Part shown: one piece after another, positions 1 to 8,268 of the stretch
Layout of the letters: every line of letters starts with the position of its first letter
Numbering within the stretch: position 1 is the stretch's first letter
Origin: Oceanicoccus sagamiensis
GTDB lineage: Bacteria > Pseudomonadota > Gammaproteobacteria > Pseudomonadales > Dasaniaceae
Assembly (NCBI RefSeq): GCF_002117105.1
Contig: NZ_CP019343.1
Coordinates: 434,001-498,000, forward strand
Length of the DNA stretch: 64,000 nt
Direction: 5' to 3'
Program-made: the position numbers and the translations under genes
Notes under the pieces: generated by a model
What the model saw: only the letters and a program-made list of their open reading frames with translations
The model's database searches: none
Told to the model about the DNA's origin: nothing

Positions 1-1113
<1,113 letters not shown>

Positions 1114-1401
1114 ATGTCCGTAGAACAATCCGATATTGAAAAAATCGCTACCCTCGCACGTATCCGTGTGGCCGAGGATAATATCCCTGAGGTCGCCGAG
1201 CGTATTAACGATATTCTCGCTATGGTCGACAAGATGCAGGCCGTCGATACCGCCAATATTGAGCCCATGGCCAACCCGCTGGATGCAATACAGCGCCTGC
1301 GTGATGATACGGTGACTGAAGTTGACCAACGTGAACGCTTTCAGGCCATCGCTCCGGATGCCGATGAAGGCCTGTATCTGGTCCCCAAGGTTATCGAATA
1401 G
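1114..1401 (+). CDS. gatC: Asp-tRNA(Asn)/Glu-tRNA(Gln) amidotransferase subunit C
   Basis: Small subunit of the GatCAB amidotransferase, which converts misacylated Glu-tRNA(Gln) or Asp-tRNA(Asn) to the correct amide form; GatC wraps around and stabilises GatA. The 95-residue length is normal. The N-terminus (SVEQSDIEKIATLARI) and the segment with Met-Ala-Asn-Pro-Leu near the middle are characteristic of the family. It is the first gene of gatC-gatA-gatB, 56 bases ahead of gatA. Identification rests on sequence pattern and operon context together. Confidence 0.97.
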   Translation: MSVEQSDIEKIATLARIRVAEDNIPEVAERINDILAMVDKMQAVDTANIEPMANPLDAIQRLRDDTVTEVDQRERFQAIAPDADEGLYLVPKVIE

Positions 1402-1457
1402 AAGCCTAATCCAGCACTGCCTCATATTGATCGAATTTGTCTACCACAGGAATTTCC

Positions 1458-2918
1458 ATGCATAACAAAACACTGGCTGAGCTGAGTACGGGCTTGGCGG
1501 ATAAATCATTCTCCAGCGAAGAGCTGACCCAACACTATCTGGGCCGTATTGAAGCACTGGACCCCAGCTATAACAGTTTTATTACGGTAACCGCTGAGCA
1601 GGCCTTAAGCCAGGCTAAAGCGGCTGACGAGCTATTAGCTAGCGGCAATGGCTCAGCACTGACCGGCATCCCCTTGGCACACAAAGATATTTTTTGTACC
1701 GAAGGCGTAAAAACCAGTTGCGGCTCAAAAATGCTGGATAATTTTATCCCGCCCTATAACGCCACTGTGATTGAAAAATTTAACCAGGCGGGCGCTATCT
1801 CTCTGGGCAAAACCAATATGGATGAATTTGCCATGGGCTCATCGAATGAGTCCAGCTTTTATGGCGCGGTTAAAAACCCCTGGAATACGGACTGTGTTCC
1901 CGGTGGTTCATCCGGCGGTAGCGCAGCAGCCGTAGCGGCCCAACTGGCTCCGGCCAGCACCGGCACCGACACCGGAGGCTCGATTCGTCAGCCCGCCGCC
2001 TTATGCGGTATCACCGGCTTAAAACCCACCTATGGCCGTGTTTCCCGCTATGGCATGATCGCCTTTGCCTCCAGCCTTGATCAGGGCGGCCCTATGACCC
2101 GCACCGCTGAAGATGCCGCATTAATGCTGAATGTGATGGCGGGCTATGACAGCAAAGACTCAACCAGTATGGATCAGGCAGTACCCGACTATACCGCCAG
2201 CCTTAAGGATGATTTATCGGGTTTAACCATTGGCCTACCCAAAGAATATTTTGGCAAAGGTTTAACACCGGCGATTGAGCAGGCAGTGCAAGCGGCGATT
2301 AAAGAATATGAAGCCATGGGCGCCACGGTGAAAGATATTTCTTTGCCCAATACAGACTTGGCTGTGCCCTGTTATTACATTATTGCCCCCTCCGAAGCCT
2401 CGGCGAATTTATCCCGTTTTGACGGAGTCCGTTACGGCTACCGCTGCGATAACCCGGAAGATTTACAAGACCTTTACACCCGCACCCGTGAAGAGGGTTT
2501 TGGTGAAGAAGTGAAGCGCCGTATTTTAGTCGGTACTTATGCCTTGTCCGCCGGTTTTTACGATGCTTATTATCGCAAGGCTCAGCAAATTCGTCGTTTG
2601 ATTAAAAATGATTTTGTTGAAGCGTTTAAAACGGTAGATGTGATTATGGGCCCCACCGTACCCAATACCGCTTTTGCTCTGGGTGAAAAATCTAACGACC
2701 CTGTCTCTATGTATTTAGAAGATATCTATACCATCTCCACCAATTTGGCCGGACTGCCGGGTATGTCTATCCCCGCCGGTTTAGTCGATGGCAAACCCGC
2801 GGGCCTGCAACTGACTGGCAATTATTTTGCCGAGGCCAAACTGCTTAATGCCGCGCATCAATTTCAACAGGCAACCGACTGGCACCAGCAAATGCCGTCG
2901 CTTGTGGCGGAGGGCTAA
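1458..2918 (+). CDS. gatA: Asp-tRNA(Asn)/Glu-tRNA(Gln) amidotransferase subunit A
   Basis: Glutaminase subunit of GatCAB, an amidase-signature enzyme that releases ammonia from glutamine. The Ser-cisSer-Lys triad is visible: Lys76 in AHKDIF, Ser151 in the GGSSGGS segment and the nucleophile Ser175 in [10 protein letters not shown] chose the ATG at 1458, preceded by an AGG at 1448-1450 with 7-base spacing, over an upstream in-frame TTG at 1437; this gives 486 residues, the usual family length. It is followed after 3 bases by gatB, so the two are probably translationally coupled. Confidence 0.97.
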   Translation: MHNKTLAELSTGLADKSFSSEELTQHYLGRIEALDPSYNSFITVTAEQALSQAKAADELLASGNGSALTGIPLAHKDIFCTEGVKTSCGSKMLDNFIPPYNATVIEKFNQAGAISLGKTNMDEFAMGSSNESSFYGAVKNPWNTDCVPGGSSGGSAAAVAAQLAPASTGTDTGGSIRQPAALCGITGLKPTYGRVSRYGMIAFASSLDQGGPMTRTAEDAALMLNVMAGYDSKDSTSMDQAVPDYTASLKDDLSGLTIGLPKEYFGKGLTPAIEQAVQAAIKEYEAMGATVKDISLPNTDLAVPCYYIIAPSEASANLSRFDGVRYGYRCDNPEDLQDLYTRTREEGFGEEVKRRILVGTYALSAGFYDAYYRKAQQIRRLIKNDFVEAFKTVDVIMGPTVPNTAFALGEKSNDPVSMYLEDIYTISTNLAGLPGMSIPAGLVDGKPAGLQLTGNYFAEAKLLNAAHQFQQATDWHQQMPSLVAEG

Positions 2919-2921
2919 GTC

Positions 2922-4367
2922 ATGGAATGGGAAACAGTCATCGGCCTTGAAGTGCACGTGCAACTGGCCACCGCTACAAAAATATTTTCCGGCTCCAGCA
3001 CCGCCTTTGGTGCCGAGCCTAACACTCAGGCGAACGCCGTTGATTTGGCCATGCCGGGCACCTTACCGGTGCTGAATGAGCAAGCCCTGAAACATGCTAT
3101 TTTGTTTGGTCTGGGGATTGGCGCCGAGATTAATAAGCGTTCGGTCTTCGACCGCAAAAATTATTTTTACCCCGATTCGCCAAAGGGTTACCAGACCACG
3201 CAAATGGATTACCCGATTGTTGGGGCAGGCGCCATTGAAATTCAACTGCAAAATGGCGAGAGTAAAGTGATTCGTATTCACCATGCGCATTTGGAAGAAG
3301 ATGCCGGCAAGTCGGTGCATGAGGGGTTACAGAATAATTCGGGCATTGATTTAAACCGTGCCGGTACACCGCTGATCGAGATTGTTTCTGAGCCGGATAT
3401 GCGCAGCTCGGAAGAAGCCGTTGAGTTTGCCCGTAAATTACACAGTATTGTGACCTCGCTGGGTATTTCCGATGGTGATATGTCGCAGGGCTCTATGCGC
3501 TTTGATGTCAACGTCTCTGTACGCCTGAAAGGCGAAGAAGAGTTTGGCACCCGCACCGAAACCAAAAACCTGAACTCTTTTAAGTTTATGGAGGAGGCAA
3601 TTGCCTTAGAAGTTGAACGACAGATTGATATTCTTGAAGACGGCGGCAGCATCACTCAGGAAACACGTTTGTATAACAGCGACACCAAAACCGCCAAAGC
3701 AATGCGCAGCAAAGAAGAAGCCAATGATTACCGCTACTTCCCCTGCCCTGACCTGTTACCGGTGGAAATTGATGATAATTATATCGATGCCCTGCGCAAT
3801 GCAATGCCAGAGCTGCCGGATGCTCGTCAGGCACGCTTTGTTGAAAGCTATAGCCTATCCAATTATGACGCGGGTATTTTAAGTGGTGATGCCAATATGG
3901 CCAGTTACTTTGAAGAAACCGCCAGCGCCTGTGACGACGCTAAATTAGCGGCCAACTGGTTAATCGGCGATGTCTCCGCAAAACTGAATAACGATGAACT
4001 CAGTATTCAGCAGTGCCCGGTTAGCGCCGCCGCACTGGGTCAACTAATTGCCCGCATCAAAGACAATACTATCTCGGGAAAAATCGCCAAGCAGGTATTT
4101 GAAGCGATGTGGGCCGGTGAAGGTGATGCGGATACCGTTATTGAAGCCAAGGGCTTAAAGCAGGTTTCTGATACCGGTGCCCTAGAAGCTATGGTTGACG
4201 AGGTCATTGCCAACAACCCGGAACAGGTAGACAACTTCCGCAATGCAGACGAAGGCAAGCGCAAAAAGATGACCGGCTTTTTTGTTGGGCAAATCATGAA
4301 AGCCTCCAAAGGCCAGGCCAACCCGGGCATGGTTAACAAAATCCTTATGGCCAAATTAAACGGCTAA
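2922..4367 (+). CDS. gatB: Asp-tRNA(Asn)/Glu-tRNA(Gln) amidotransferase subunit B
   Basis: tRNA-binding kinase subunit of GatCAB that phosphorylates the mischarged Glu or Asp and receives ammonia from GatA. The 481-residue protein begins with the typical [13 protein letters not shown] and contains the [17 protein letters not shown] signature around residues 145-160. The last ~150 residues form the YqeY-like tail ending in NPGMVNKIL. The full operon implies that this organism makes Gln-tRNA and/or Asn-tRNA by the indirect route, or retains it beside the synthetases; which one cannot be told from this window. Confidence 0.97.
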   Translation: MEWETVIGLEVHVQLATATKIFSGSSTAFGAEPNTQANAVDLAMPGTLPVLNEQALKHAILFGLGIGAEINKRSVFDRKNYFYPDSPKGYQTTQMDYPIVGAGAIEIQLQNGESKVIRIHHAHLEEDAGKSVHEGLQNNSGIDLNRAGTPLIEIVSEPDMRSSEEAVEFARKLHSIVTSLGISDGDMSQGSMRFDVNVSVRLKGEEEFGTRTETKNLNSFKFMEEAIALEVERQIDILEDGGSITQETRLYNSDTKTAKAMRSKEEANDYRYFPCPDLLPVEIDDNYIDALRNAMPELPDARQARFVESYSLSNYDAGILSGDANMASYFEETASACDDAKLAANWLIGDVSAKLNNDELSIQQCPVSAAALGQLIARIKDNTISGKIAKQVFEAMWAGEGDADTVIEAKGLKQVSDTGALEAMVDEVIANNPEQVDNFRNADEGKRKKMTGFFVGQIMKASKGQANPGMVNKILMAKLNG

Positions 4368-4394
4368 TCTATTTTTACTACAGGTAATACAGTT

Positions 4395-4691
4395 ATGGCA
4401 CTAAAAAAAGATAAAGAAAAAGTTCTCGATGAAGTCTGGACCGAGCAACGGGTTAAAGATTTTTTGGAGGTAAAACCCGCAGAAGATATTGAAGCGGATT
4501 TTCATGTTTTGCTAAAAGCCTACCAGTCTATGCGATTGGAAAACTTTGAAGAGTTTGTTGGTTTTTTTACCGCAGAAGGCCGTAATATTAATGCGACCAA
4601 CCCAAACGGTGAAACCGCATTATCTATTATCAAGCAGCACCGCGCTTCTGAAGAGTATGCCACTATAATGAGCGCTAACGGCGCCAAGTAA
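4395..4691 (+). CDS. PA4642-family protein, function unknown
   Basis: A 98-residue acidic cytoplasmic protein starting MALKKDKEKVLDEVWTE, which matches the short PA4642 family found in Pseudomonas and relatives. The middle part (LKAYQSMRLENFEEFVGFF) looks helical. The C-terminal part (NATNPNGETALSIIKQHR) resembles a single ankyrin-like helix pair, which is an inference from pattern only. It follows gatB after 27 bases, so it is probably cotranscribed, and the hairpin at 4700-4723 lies just downstream. No biochemical function is known to me. Confidence 0.8.
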   Translation: MALKKDKEKVLDEVWTEQRVKDFLEVKPAEDIEADFHVLLKAYQSMRLENFEEFVGFFTAEGRNINATNPNGETALSIIKQHRASEEYATIMSANGAK

Positions 4692-4699
4692 ATCTGACC

Positions 4700-4723
4700 A
4701 GCAGGCTAAACCTTTAGCCTGCT
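4700..4723. terminator. Perfect hairpin between convergent genes
   Basis: Two perfect 11-base arms (AGCAGGCTAAA and its complement) are separated by CC. It sits between the PA4642-family gene (+) and the Smr gene (-), whose stop codon lies inside it. No clear U-tract follows on either strand, so termination activity is likely but not typical. Confidence 0.5.
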
Positions 4724-5313
4724 ACGGTTCTACCCCGGCTTAAACGGTCACGATTTTCCTGCTTTTTCTTTTCACTTTTACTCAGCAGCACATAGGCCGC
4801 CCCCAAACCACCATGCTGGGGTTGGGCACTACAAAAAGCCTGCACTTCATCCATATCGGGCAACCATTTATTCACATAGCTTTTTAACAGGGCTTCGTCG
4901 TTTTTGCTATGACTGCCTTTGCCGTGAACAATAACCAGTGAACGCAAGTCATAGGCCGCCGCTTCTTTAATAAAGTTATAGACTTCCTGCCGCGCTTTTT
5001 CCACGGTCATTCGGTGTAAATCAATCCTCCCTTCCTGTGGATATTTACCCTGTTTTAATTTTTTAAAGACGCCATGCTGAACACCTGAACGCTTAAATTC
5101 CAAAGGATAAAAGGGGTCGAGTAAGTCGACAAAATCACTAACCAAGTGATTTTTATCTTTGCTTAACTCTTGTGTCGCCGCCTTGCGTCTGGCTTCTTGG
5201 GCCAGCGCTGAATCGCTACTGCGCTGGAGAGAGACTTTTTTCTCGACCTTAATGGGTTTTACATCCCCCATTTCCTGAAGAAACAGATCATCGTCTTTAT
5301 GATCGTCTGACAT
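4714..5313 (-). CDS. Smr-domain DNA/RNA endonuclease family protein
   Basis: A 199-residue cytoplasmic protein of the SmrA/SmrB type. The C-terminal Smr (small MutS-related) domain shows its two hallmark motifs, DLHRMTVEKA near residue 100 and VIVHGKGSHS near residue 130, followed by a glycine-rich GGLGAAYVLL segment. Smr domains are known as nicking endonucleases or, in SmrB, as RNases acting on collided ribosomes; which applies here is not decided by the sequence. The N-terminal ~85 residues are charged and probably flexible. ATG start at 5313; the gene is convergent with the PA4642-family gene. Confidence 0.88.
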   Translation of the reverse strand: MSDDHKDDDLFLQEMGDVKPIKVEKKVSLQRSSDSALAQEARRKAATQELSKDKNHLVSDFVDLLDPFYPLEFKRSGVQHGVFKKLKQGKYPQEGRIDLHRMTVEKARQEVYNFIKEAAAYDLRSLVIVHGKGSHSKNDEALLKSYVNKWLPDMDEVQAFCSAQPQHGGLGAAYVLLSKSEKKKQENRDRLSRGRTVAG

Positions 5314-5402
5314 GGTTTTACTACCGACTATACTGTGAAAAAAATAACCTTACTGGGACTGGTGCATCAGGTCAATATGAAATACTACAAGCCAAAACGC
5401 AG

Positions 5403-5429
5403 AAAGGCATCGCCGATGCGATGCCTTTT
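5403..5429. terminator. Hairpin terminator downstream of the DUF2892 gene
   Basis: Perfect 11-base arms (AAAGGCATCGC / GCGATGCCTTT) with a 4-base loop CGAT. It lies directly after the DUF2892 gene on the minus strand and upstream of Smr. Only three or four Ts flank it on either side, so it is a moderate terminator candidate. Confidence 0.6.
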
Positions 5430-5454
5430 GTGGTGATGCTTGTTTTAGCAAGCG

Positions 5455-5694
5455 TTAGCTGGAAGATGCTGCCATATAGCAATCTTTATCTTCCTTCTTG
5501 CAGGTATTGAGGTCGAGTACAAACCAGAAATAACAGCGAGAAAAAATACCGTTTAACATCAGCATCACTGAGACAGCCACTACAAACCATTCGATACCAT
5601 TCATATACGGTTGGCTTAGCGCCCAGAATGAAAAAAGTACGCCCATCAGTAAACGAATAATGCGCTCAGCATTGCCTAAATTACGTTCTATCAT
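5455..5694 (-). CDS. DUF2892 (YgaP-type) inner-membrane protein
   Basis: Small membrane protein with the DUF2892 signature: an N-terminal ERNLGNAERIIRLLMG segment followed by two hydrophobic helices and a short cysteine-containing tail (SRCYFW, LNTCKK, DCYM). The ATG at 5694 is chosen because GAGGG precedes it by 7 bases; an upstream in-frame TTG at 5736 would add 14 residues. That gives 79 residues. In some relatives this domain is fused to rhodanese domains, suggesting sulfur-related roles, but no function can be assigned here. Transcribed alone. Confidence 0.8.
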   Translation of the reverse strand: MIERNLGNAERIIRLLMGVLFSFWALSQPYMNGIEWFVVAVSVMLMLNGIFSRCYFWFVLDLNTCKKEDKDCYMAASSS

Positions 5695-5787
5695 TAGCCT
5701 GCCCTCAGGTAATTTTATGTCATATTTATCAATCAATGCATTTGCTAATAATTACGGCGGCTTGTTAAAAGCGGATCACCTAATCAT

Positions 5788-5812
5788 AAAAAAACCGGTA
5801 AAAGTACCGGGT
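5788..5812 (-). terminator. Rho-independent terminator of the flagellin gene
   Basis: Minus-strand hairpin with CCGGTA/TACCGG arms and a 4-base loop followed by seven Ts (5788-5794). It starts about 20 bases after the flagellin stop codon. Confidence 0.85.
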
Positions 5813-5832
5813 TGATTAATAGACTCGTTGGA

Positions 5833-6648
5833 TTACCCTAACAATCTCAATACTAACTCGGCATTACTATTGGCCTGCGCCTGCGCCGCAATACCTGACT
5901 GCTGCTGGATACCCGCTTTAATGCTGTTGCTAATTTCCCGGGCTATATCCGCATCAGCTATGCGACTGCGTGCGTCCTCGGTATTAATGCGGTTGTTTTG
6001 CAGGTTATCGACCGTGGATTGAAAACGGTTGGCAACAGCACCAAACTCCACCCGCTGGTCGCTGAGGGTTTGCAGCGTGCTGTCGATCGCTGAGAGGGCA
6101 TCCTGGGCACCGGTCTGGCTGGAGATATCAATGGCGGCAATACTATCAAACTGCGCACTAAGGTCCGCAGTCGAGAGCTCGATAGTCTCATTAGCATTGG
6201 CGCCGACCTGAAAGCTAATCTCGGCATCAGTGCTAAAGATATCAACCCCGTTAAAATTGCTTTGCTCAAGCCGGCGTGAAATTTCATCCTGTAATTGTCC
6301 GACCTCCGATTGCAAGTTGCCTCTATCGCTATCACTTAAGGAACCATTGGCGGACTGTATGGATAATTCGCGAATGCGCTGCAAGTCATCTGAGATGGAG
6401 GATAAGCTGGCTTCGGCAACCTGACTAAAGGAGATACCATCGCTGGTATTGCGTATGGCCTGCCCGGCACCATCGATCTGTGCTGCAAACCGCTCGATAA
6501 TCGCCAACCCAGCGGCATTATCCGCCGCGCTATTGATCTGCTTGCCTGAGCCGATCCGCTCAAGAGCCGTTTGCTGTGCACCCTGGGCTTTATTCAGCCC
6601 CTGTAAAATACCGAGGCTTAAACTGCTGTTATTGATGCTCTGTACCAT
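5833..6648 (-). CDS. Flagellin
   Basis: Filament subunit of a flagellum, secreted through the flagellar type III system. The 271-residue protein has the conserved N-terminal helical domain (SINNSSLSLGILQGLNKAQ ... SAADNAAGLAI) and the conserved C-terminal domain (RSRIADADIAREIS ... NSNAELVLRLLG), with only a short variable centre, so it lacks large D2/D3 surface domains. The ATG at 6648 has GGAG 6 bases upstream and is preferred to a TTG two codons earlier. The gene stands alone, with its own terminator and no cap, chaperone or other flagellar gene beside it. The rest of the flagellar system must lie elsewhere. Confidence 0.93.
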   Translation of the reverse strand: MVQSINNSSLSLGILQGLNKAQGAQQTALERIGSGKQINSAADNAAGLAIIERFAAQIDGAGQAIRNTSDGISFSQVAEASLSSISDDLQRIRELSIQSANGSLSDSDRGNLQSEVGQLQDEISRRLEQSNFNGVDIFSTDAEISFQVGANANETIELSTADLSAQFDSIAAIDISSQTGAQDALSAIDSTLQTLSDQRVEFGAVANRFQSTVDNLQNNRINTEDARSRIADADIAREISNSIKAGIQQQSGIAAQAQANSNAELVLRLLG

Positions 6649-6669
6649 CTGCAACTCCTTGGTTTGTCT

Positions 6670-6699
6670 ATCAACAGGATGGATATCAACAGGCTGGAT
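6670..6699. repeat. 15-bp tandem direct repeat in the flagellin leader
   Basis: Two adjacent 15-base copies (ATCAACAGG-A/C-TGGAT), differing at one base, lie 21-51 bases upstream of the flagellin start, inside the likely 5' untranslated region or promoter. Confidence 0.8.
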
Positions 6700-6795
6700 T
6701 TTAACATTATGGGGCGAAGTTTTTAGATTAGTTGGGAGTTAAGAGTGTGGGCTTATAACTGGATATATTGGCTCAGGCCGGGGCAGGCCCAGGCG

Positions 6796-7311
6796 CTAAC
6801 CCACTTTTTGGCGGCCAACCAGCTCGGCGGTCTGGCAAAAGGTCTGTTGTAAGATCAATGCATCATGGCTGGCCCGGTGGCGAGTATAGCCAAGCTCCTC
6901 GGTGACTTTGTCCTTGGTCGCATGCCAGATATCGACCTGGGCATCGGATAATAGGCTTCTGAGGGACTCCAGCCGAAAGCGCTGGGGCAGCTCAGCTGCA
7001 TCAAATAGCAGAGCAATCCAGCTGCTGTCATTGCCCCAGGCATCGCTGTAAACAATCTGGCCCGCCAATTGATCATTGAGCATGGAGGCGACAAATTCAG
7101 GGGCTTTGCCGTGTTTAGAGAGTGTTTCCCGGCTGATACCATGGAGCATTTCAGCTCTGGGGTCCCAGTGCTGCCACGCGTCTTCACGGCGGATAATATT
7201 ACAGCTGCCCTGCCCTTCGGCATTGGCCACCCCCACTTCTATGGGGTAGCTGCCTCGGCCAAGTCCAGACGCTTCAACATCGATGACAATAGGTCGCATA
7301 CGAATATCCAT
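6796..7311 (-). CDS. DEDD-family 3'-5' exonuclease (RNase T/DnaQ-like)
   Basis: A 171-residue protein with a DnaQ/RNase-H-type exonuclease fold. The first acidic pair appears as IDVEASG (Asp11, Glu13), and the C-terminal HRASHDA segment near residue 147 fits the DEDDh active-site His and Asp. The central aspartate is probably in YSDAWGND near residue 90. The substrate cannot be told from the sequence. It could be an RNase or DNase; compared with RNase T (~215 residues) it is short. It is monocistronic, with unclear regulation. An internal ATG at codon 5 is an alternative start. Confidence 0.75.
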   Translation of the reverse strand: MDIRMRPIVIDVEASGLGRGSYPIEVGVANAEGQGSCNIIRREDAWQHWDPRAEMLHGISRETLSKHGKAPEFVASMLNDQLAGQIVYSDAWGNDSSWIALLFDAAELPQRFRLESLRSLLSDAQVDIWHATKDKVTEELGYTRHRASHDALILQQTFCQTAELVGRQKVG

Positions 7312-7420
7312 TAATTAACCGCACATCATCCCGGTGGCGGCTGAGCTATTATTATTTTATGGGTAAATTATAGACAATTATACTTGATATGACAGATAGC
7401 GAGGGGAGCCTTAAGACCGG

Positions 7421-8005
7421 CTAGTTATACTCGTCTAATAAGTCCATTAGCTGCTCCATGCGCAGCAGCGGATCGGTGATCGCCAGTAACTCAAATTTAA
7501 TCTTTTCGTCGATGGGTAGCAGCTGTGATAGCAGATGGCTCATGGTGGCGATATCGTCAACCACGGGTGATAGTTTTAACCGGGCGATATGGGGATGGTC
7601 GAGCAGCTGGGCCAGCAAGGCTGCCATTTCATCAGAATATTCCGGCAGCGGAATATAGGGCTCTGGCTCCACCCACTCTACCTCTGCCATATAGAGCTTA
7701 TCATCGCGCTGGTGGCTGGAGATTAAACGGAATTTGTCAGTACCTTCAATAGTAATGCCCAGCAAACCATTGGGCAGCGAATCCCAGTCCACCACTCTGG
7801 CCAAGGTACCGAGCTGCGCCAAGCGGGGCTCACTGCCAGGTTGATCTAACTCACTGCCATCGCGGAGCCATACCACCCCAAAACCGCTATCATTTTTTAG
7901 TGATGAGCTGATTAAATCCAAATAGCGGGGCTCAAAAATCTGCAACGGCATCTTGCCGGTGGGGAAGAGTACGGTAGTAAGGGGCAGCAGTGGGATGGTT
8001 TCCAT
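7421..8005 (-). CDS. Lon N-terminal substrate-binding domain protein
   Basis: A stand-alone version of the substrate-recognition domain of Lon protease, without ATPase or protease domains. The 194-residue length and the opening IPLLPLTTVLFPTGKMPLQIFEPRYLDLI are diagnostic. The partner or substrate of such free-standing LON-domain proteins is not established. It is the last gene of a probable operon: two bases separate it from the YkgJ-type gene, which itself overlaps the RND exporter gene. Confidence 0.9.
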   Translation of the reverse strand: METIPLLPLTTVLFPTGKMPLQIFEPRYLDLISSSLKNDSGFGVVWLRDGSELDQPGSEPRLAQLGTLARVVDWDSLPNGLLGITIEGTDKFRLISSHQRDDKLYMAEVEWVEPEPYIPLPEYSDEMAALLAQLLDHPHIARLKLSPVVDDIATMSHLLSQLLPIDEKIKFELLAITDPLLRMEQLMDLLDEYN

Positions 8006-8007
8006 GG

Positions 8008-8268
8008 TTAGGACTCCGTAGCCTGCTCTAGTGAGCCAATCAGTGCCAACGCCTGATCACGGCTATCACCACAGACTGACGCTTCAGCCATAAACTGTGC
8101 GCACAGTAAAGGCCGCTCAGGCCGGCCAAATAATGTGCAACGGTAGCTATCATCCAGATTAACGCAGCGCACCCCGGCTGGCTTACCCGCCGGCATACCG
8201 GGAATAGGCCCGTTGATAGAAGGCGCTATACAGCAGGCGCCGCAATGCTGCCGACACTCGAAGGTCAT
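8008..8268 (-). CDS. YkgJ-family cysteine-cluster protein
   Basis: An 86-residue protein with the YkgJ-type metal-binding pattern: CRQHCGACC at residues 5-13 and further cysteines at YRCTLFG and LLCAQF, probably binding an iron-sulfur cluster or zinc (inference from family pattern). The ATG overlaps the stop codon of the upstream exporter gene in an ATGA arrangement, which points to translational coupling. It ends two bases before the LON-domain gene. Confidence 0.85.
   Translation of the reverse strand: MTFECRQHCGACCIAPSINGPIPGMPAGKPAGVRCVNLDDSYRCTLFGRPERPLLCAQFMAEASVCGDSRDQALALIGSLEQATES

Noticed and set aside
6700-6760. Sigma-28 promoter for flagellin
   Set aside because: A TAAA-like stretch is present but no GCCGATAA-type -10 at the right distance.
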